Assembly: GCA_947561585.1 (NCBI GenBank) | Contig: CANNZV010000940.1 | Span: forward strand, 278,919-342,918 | DNA: 64,000 nt | Reading direction: 5' to 3' | From: Caprella mutica | Lineage: Eukaryota > Arthropoda > Malacostraca > Amphipoda > Caprellidae | Shown: one piece after another, positions 59,855 through 64,000 of the stretch | Numbering within the stretch: position 1 is the first letter of the stretch | Layout: each line of letters starts with the position of its first letter | Program-made: the position numbers and the translations under genes | The notes under the pieces: model-generated | The model's input: only the letters and a program-made list of their open reading frames with translations | The model's database searches: none | Told to the model about the DNA's origin: nothing

Positions 59855-60470
59855 AAGGTTATGTTCCTGGGATATTCCCTTAATATCTACAATATTCCCT
59901 CCTAATCTCCATTCACAGTTTGATTATGAGGGGATATTCCTGTAACAATAATATTGGATAGTATTCAAATTCTTATACGAGGGAATATTCCAGGATTATT
60001 GGAGAGTTACAGTATTCGGTCAGATATCATCCTAGGATATTCAGGGAATATCATAATTCTATAGTATTCCATACGAACCAAATTGAAATATTCTTGGAAT
60101 ATATATTTTGGATAGTATTCCATTCTGAATATCACATAAATATCCCAAAAATTATCAATCTAGTTACGTATAATAGTATTCCCCAAAAATAAAACAAAAG
60201 AATATCCCTGGAACAATTGGACTCTATATTATTATTCTTGAAACAATGAGGGAATGTCACAAGAATCGAATGAAAAAATTTTCTTCTTAAGAAATACTTT
60301 TGAATATCCCTGGAACTATTTCAATATTTTTGATAAGGAATGTATCCCATTGGGTAAAATGAAAGAATGTTCCTGGAAGATGGGAAATTTAAAGTATGTA
60401 TTTCAAACATCAAAGGAATGTCAATGGAATCGAACGATGATTTTTTTTATTTCCTTAGAATTTGGTTGTC
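59855..60470. repeat. Degenerate ggaatattcc-rich region, right arm
   Basis: Mirror of 22,700-23,320. Confidence 0.65.
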
Positions 60471-60544
60471 TTATTGGATTACTAAGAAACGAGGGTTTGA
60501 GAGATGAACTGTTGTAATTTGGATTTCATATATTCTCTTCTAAT

Positions 60545-60835
60545 TATTACCATCTAAATAATTTTTAACCCTACTTGTAGTTTTAGAGGATAGCGCAAGA
60601 GTATATAAGCTCTTCGACAATGAGGTGTTAGATTTCCGTGTTAGGTATGTGCTTCCATTTCATCTTCCATTCATACAAAACTCCTTCACGGAGATTTTCT
60701 ACATCCATGAGCATCTAAAAGTCACTTTCCTTTCTGGCTGCTTCTTCCAGTCTCTTGTATGTCCAAATTTCAGTGATATGTCTTTTGTTCTAAAGTAGAT
60801 ACTAAACCACCAAGTGAATTATTTCGTTTGAATGA
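60545..60835 (-). repeat. Dispersed sequence copy, right arm
   Basis: Mirror of 22,330-22,620. Confidence 0.7.
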
Positions 60836-60930
60836 AATCCGAAACTACATACTTAAAGATGCGAATCAGATAGCCAAAATAATTATTATCCAATTTAGTT
60901 TTCTCCTTGCAGCAGTGCAGTTCAGACTTA

Positions 60931-61604
60931 AGGCCCTGTTACACGGTGCGAGTAAACGTGAGAGTTGGCCTAGCTAGTTACTTTAGTGCAGCTACTCGCA
61001 CAGTGTGACCGCATCAGCCGAGTAATTGTCATGTGCAGGAGGTTAGTAACTCGCATGCAAGTTACTACAAATTCTTTTTGTTTTTACTCGCCACTCATGA
61101 GCGAGTCAGCCACTCGCCTGCGAAACTCGGATGTCAACTTGCATGGTGTTACAACATAACTGTAACTCGTACGTCATGCAGATATACCTTGGTTTTTAAT
61201 ATTAAATCAAATTAAATAAGCGTTAAATTAACTAATAAAATGTTAATTAAATTAATAAAAATAGTAATTATTAATCATAAAAATAGTAATTAGGTATTAA
61301 TTAAATTAATAAAATATTAATTATTAATTTTTATTTAAATTGGGCTAATAAAATATTATTTATTAGTGAAATTAATAAATTGTTAATAAAATTTATAAAA
61401 AAATGTTAAATATAAGAAGTTATTCATTTATTGAATAAATATTATAATACACAATGCGAGTGTAGGTTCAGTAACTGCCTATTTTGAAGCCAGCAATTCG
61501 CACTTGTGTAACCGGGTGAGGCGAGTCGAGCTACTCGCGTGCAACACAGTGGGACAGCTACTGTCCACTGTCACAACAGTAACTTGCACCGTGTAACAAG
61601 GCCT
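60931..61604. mobile_element. PIF/Harbinger-like MITE, right arm
   Basis: Ends aggccctgttacacggtgcg and gcaccgtgtaacaaggcct, flanked by tta on both sides (60,928-60,930 and 61,605-61,607). Confidence 0.88.
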
Positions 61605-63191
61605 TTAGTAGACGGACTATGAGAGAGAGTAGTTAATTTAGTGTCAATTCAAGAAAATGAGGTTAGTATTATGATTGCAAATGTTTAACGAATGTACACC
61701 ATTGTTTCATTAGCAATTATCACTCAACTATTTTAAATTTTAATTTAAATGAAAGTATTGAAATCTGGTCATAACGGAATAAGAGTAGGGTCAAGCAAGT
61801 AAATTGCGGCACACTAACTAACTGAGCTCTCAAACAACAGACACATCATAGCTTCAAAACACACGTTAAAAACTGAAATTAATAAATTATAGCATGCACT
61901 GAGCTTCTATTGATAGCTATCCAACATTTTAATGGAATATCGGTTCAGAATGTTTTAGACTCTTTTAAGAGGGCTGCAATTAAAATTTAAAGTACCGCAA
62001 TTTACCTGCGTGACCCTACTTACCACACCTACCGTACTATTTTAGTTTGTACGCCTATTTCTATTCATAAGTATAATCAGTTTATACTATAATTGTAAAT
62101 GGGTTCACTATGTTAATTTATATTATGAAATTGTTTATTAATATTTAGCTACATACTTAGGTTAAACAATACACATTCTCTAGCCTCTGTAAGTGAGATA
62201 TAAAATTTCATAAAACTATTTCTTCAGTGACCTGTCCTTAAACTGAGTTCAATAGTAAAATTTTAAAAGTGCTAATATTGATTTTAATGTTAATAATGTT
62301 CATAGTAGCTTTTCTTCATTCATGAGCCACTTCTTGTTTTACTTTATTTGATTTTTTTTTCATTTTTTGACCCATATGGTTTCTCAAAAACATTTTTCTT
62401 TTCTAAATCTGTATTCCCTTTACTATCTACTTTTTCATCTTTTAAAATTTGAAAGAATATTTTCACTTAGGTATTTATTTAATTTATGGATTAACTAATT
62501 GAATACAGATTATTGATATATTATAACTAATTATTTTATTTCTTTGTAGGTAACACTATCACAGTTTCTGGAAATATGGTTTACTAAGAAGTTACAATTC
62601 TAGAGACATGTCCTCTTCAATTAATTGTGAGTACTATATAGTATATAGCATGAAACGCGTGCACTAAAACTATAGCTGCACTGACACCACTAGATTCACT
62701 TCATAGTCGAAAATATGAAGAAATTTAAGATAAATGACGAAATTAATTGCTCGATTGTATGAATTTGCTCCAGCTTTAAGTAAAGAACCAATTACAAAAG
62801 ACTTTGTACTAGTTGTCACACAGGAAAGTAAACTTCGCTACCACCAATCGATTGTAGTGGTCAATAATTTTGCAAAAAGAGACAAATGCACTGTTGAGTG
62901 TTGACTGCATTAATAGATGGAAGAGGAAGATGAGGAAGGAGGAGATGGTAAATGAAACCTGCGAGCCATTTTTAACTAAAAATTGAAAACTTTGCAATTG
63001 AAAAGTACAACCATAGCGTTATAGAATAAATAAAAAATATCTATTGAAAAATAATGAGAGCTTATAAAATATAGATATATTGAGCCTCCATAACATGTAA
63101 ACAAGTTGTCCAGGAATTAATTTACGTTTAATTACATTAAGCCCTTTCTAAATTATGTGCTATTTGATATTTTAATAAAATGATTGACGTT
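61605..63191. other. AT-rich right-arm segment with a degraded dispersed-sequence copy
   Basis: Mirror of 19,965-21,559. The dispersed copy lies at about 62,805-63,035 (gatggaagaggaagatgag, aatgaaacctgcgagcc). No supported gene. Confidence 0.6.
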
Positions 63192-64000
63192 GGTTTAGTT
63201 TCTTTCATTTCATATCAGTACAAAGGGGCAAATTATTGTGGAAATTCCTAGATTTAAGTAATGTGTCCTTTAATTAAAGTTTTAATGTTAGATCTTTTAT
63301 ACAAAGTTATTTGTTCAAGTTAAACTTCTTGGTGTGTAGTTATGTGACAATTGAGTTTTGGAGTCAAGTGAATAGCGGCGATACATGGCCAGTGATCCCA
63401 CTTATTTTGGATGTCTTATTCCATTGGCACTCCTTCAATATTCCCTCTTCCTTTGGATGACTTATTACAAAGCTATCCCTTCATTATTCCCCCTTCCTTT
63501 AGAAGTCTTATCCCATAGGTTTTCCTTAATTATTTCCTCCATTTATGGATGACTCATTCCATTTGTGAAGGCCAATAATTTATATTTATTTCTTATTCAT
63601 TATTAAATAATTTTTTAGTTTCTTGTCCTTCCCGCAGTAGGTGATACCGTATACACATTATATTAAGTTACCCAAAACTACTTCTGAGGAACATTTATAT
63701 AATAATTTTTTCATCCTACTGTTCATCATGGAATCACTTTCTCGTAAGTTTATTAGAAATTATATTTATTTTACTCTAGGTAGTTTAGGTCGTTCATTAA
63801 GAAGTTGAAATTAGCATATCCAATTTATTCATTCTTTATTAAATGCTAATCTTATTAAGTGCTCTTTCTAATTTTTAAATTCTAATTGAATCCAGTAATA
63901 ATAGTTAGTGTAAAATTATTAGTGGTCTACTAGGCTTAGACGACACAAACTTTCTTATGATTTAAATTCTACATTTAAAACTTCCTGTGTAATCTAGATA
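63192..64000 (+). repeat. Start of another unit A (direct copy of 1-810)
   Basis: Collinear with 1-810 in direct orientation with a few percent substitutions, and inverted relative to 19,964-19,155. By analogy it should continue beyond the window into the BEL/Pao gag. Confidence 0.92.

Larger units (their letters stand above)
43682..64000. repeat. Right arm of the giant palindrome
   Basis: Reverse complement of the left arm, running to and probably beyond the window end. Coordinates pair approximately as left + right = 83,048 at the inner end and 83,156 at the outer end, so the right arm has gained about 108 bases net, mostly from array length differences. Confidence 0.97.

Noticed and set aside
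18121..64000. Whole palindrome as one giant transposon with 20-kb terminal inverted repeats (Polinton-like)
   Set aside because: No polymerase B, packaging ATPase, capsid or retroviral-type integrase gene of the Polinton type lies in the arms or spacer, and the outer arm end recurs at base 1 in array fashion.
18121..64000. Pure assembly artefact from joining a read to its reverse complement
   Set aside because: Arms differ by about 2% with different array lengths and an arm-specific insertion, and the spacer is unique. An artefact would give near-identical arms. Long-read confirmation would still be decisive.

Overview
The window is AT-rich eukaryotic DNA with spliced genes, BEL/Pao and Ty3/Gypsy retroelements, hAT and Harbinger-like MITEs and long minisatellites. 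The retroelement types and compact introns point to an animal, probably an arthropod. This is inference, as no species-diagnostic gene was recognised. No rRNA, tRNA, CRISPR or prokaryote-type operon is visible.

The dominant feature is a very large palindrome. A left arm (18,121-39,366) is matched in reverse complement by a right arm (43,682 to the end of the window), around a non-palindromic spacer of about 4.3 kb (39,367-43,681). By eye the arms differ by about 2%. The first 1,817 bases are a third copy of the outer arm end: the reverse complement of 18,121-19,964 and a direct copy of 63,192-64,000. The simplest reading is an ampliconic array of alternating inverted units with a direct period near 63.19 kb, in which two different spacers alternate.

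The outer spacer (1,818-18,120) is a graveyard of mobile DNA. It holds a BEL/Pao gag split by a hAT element with an 8-bp target duplication, joined tail to tail to a decayed Ty3/Gypsy element of CsRn1-like type. After that come about 3.1 kb of a 20-bp satellite that never leaves register, then several foldback elements with distinctive short-motif arrays. The inner spacer is almost entirely a decayed BEL/Pao pol (RT, RNase H, integrase) on the minus strand.

Each arm carries one copy of an unrecognised multi-exon gene (minus strand 30,308-33,064; plus strand 50,104-52,792). Exons 2-5 have matching splice phases and a 320-codon frame that is open in both copies. It is the best candidate for a real host gene and is duplicated by the palindrome. 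The arms also hold a Harbinger-like MITE with TAA duplications, a hAT MITE with a perfect 8-bp duplication, foldback elements, a 15-bp minisatellite that differs in length between the arms, and many copies of one unexplained dispersed sequence that also occurs in the outer spacer.
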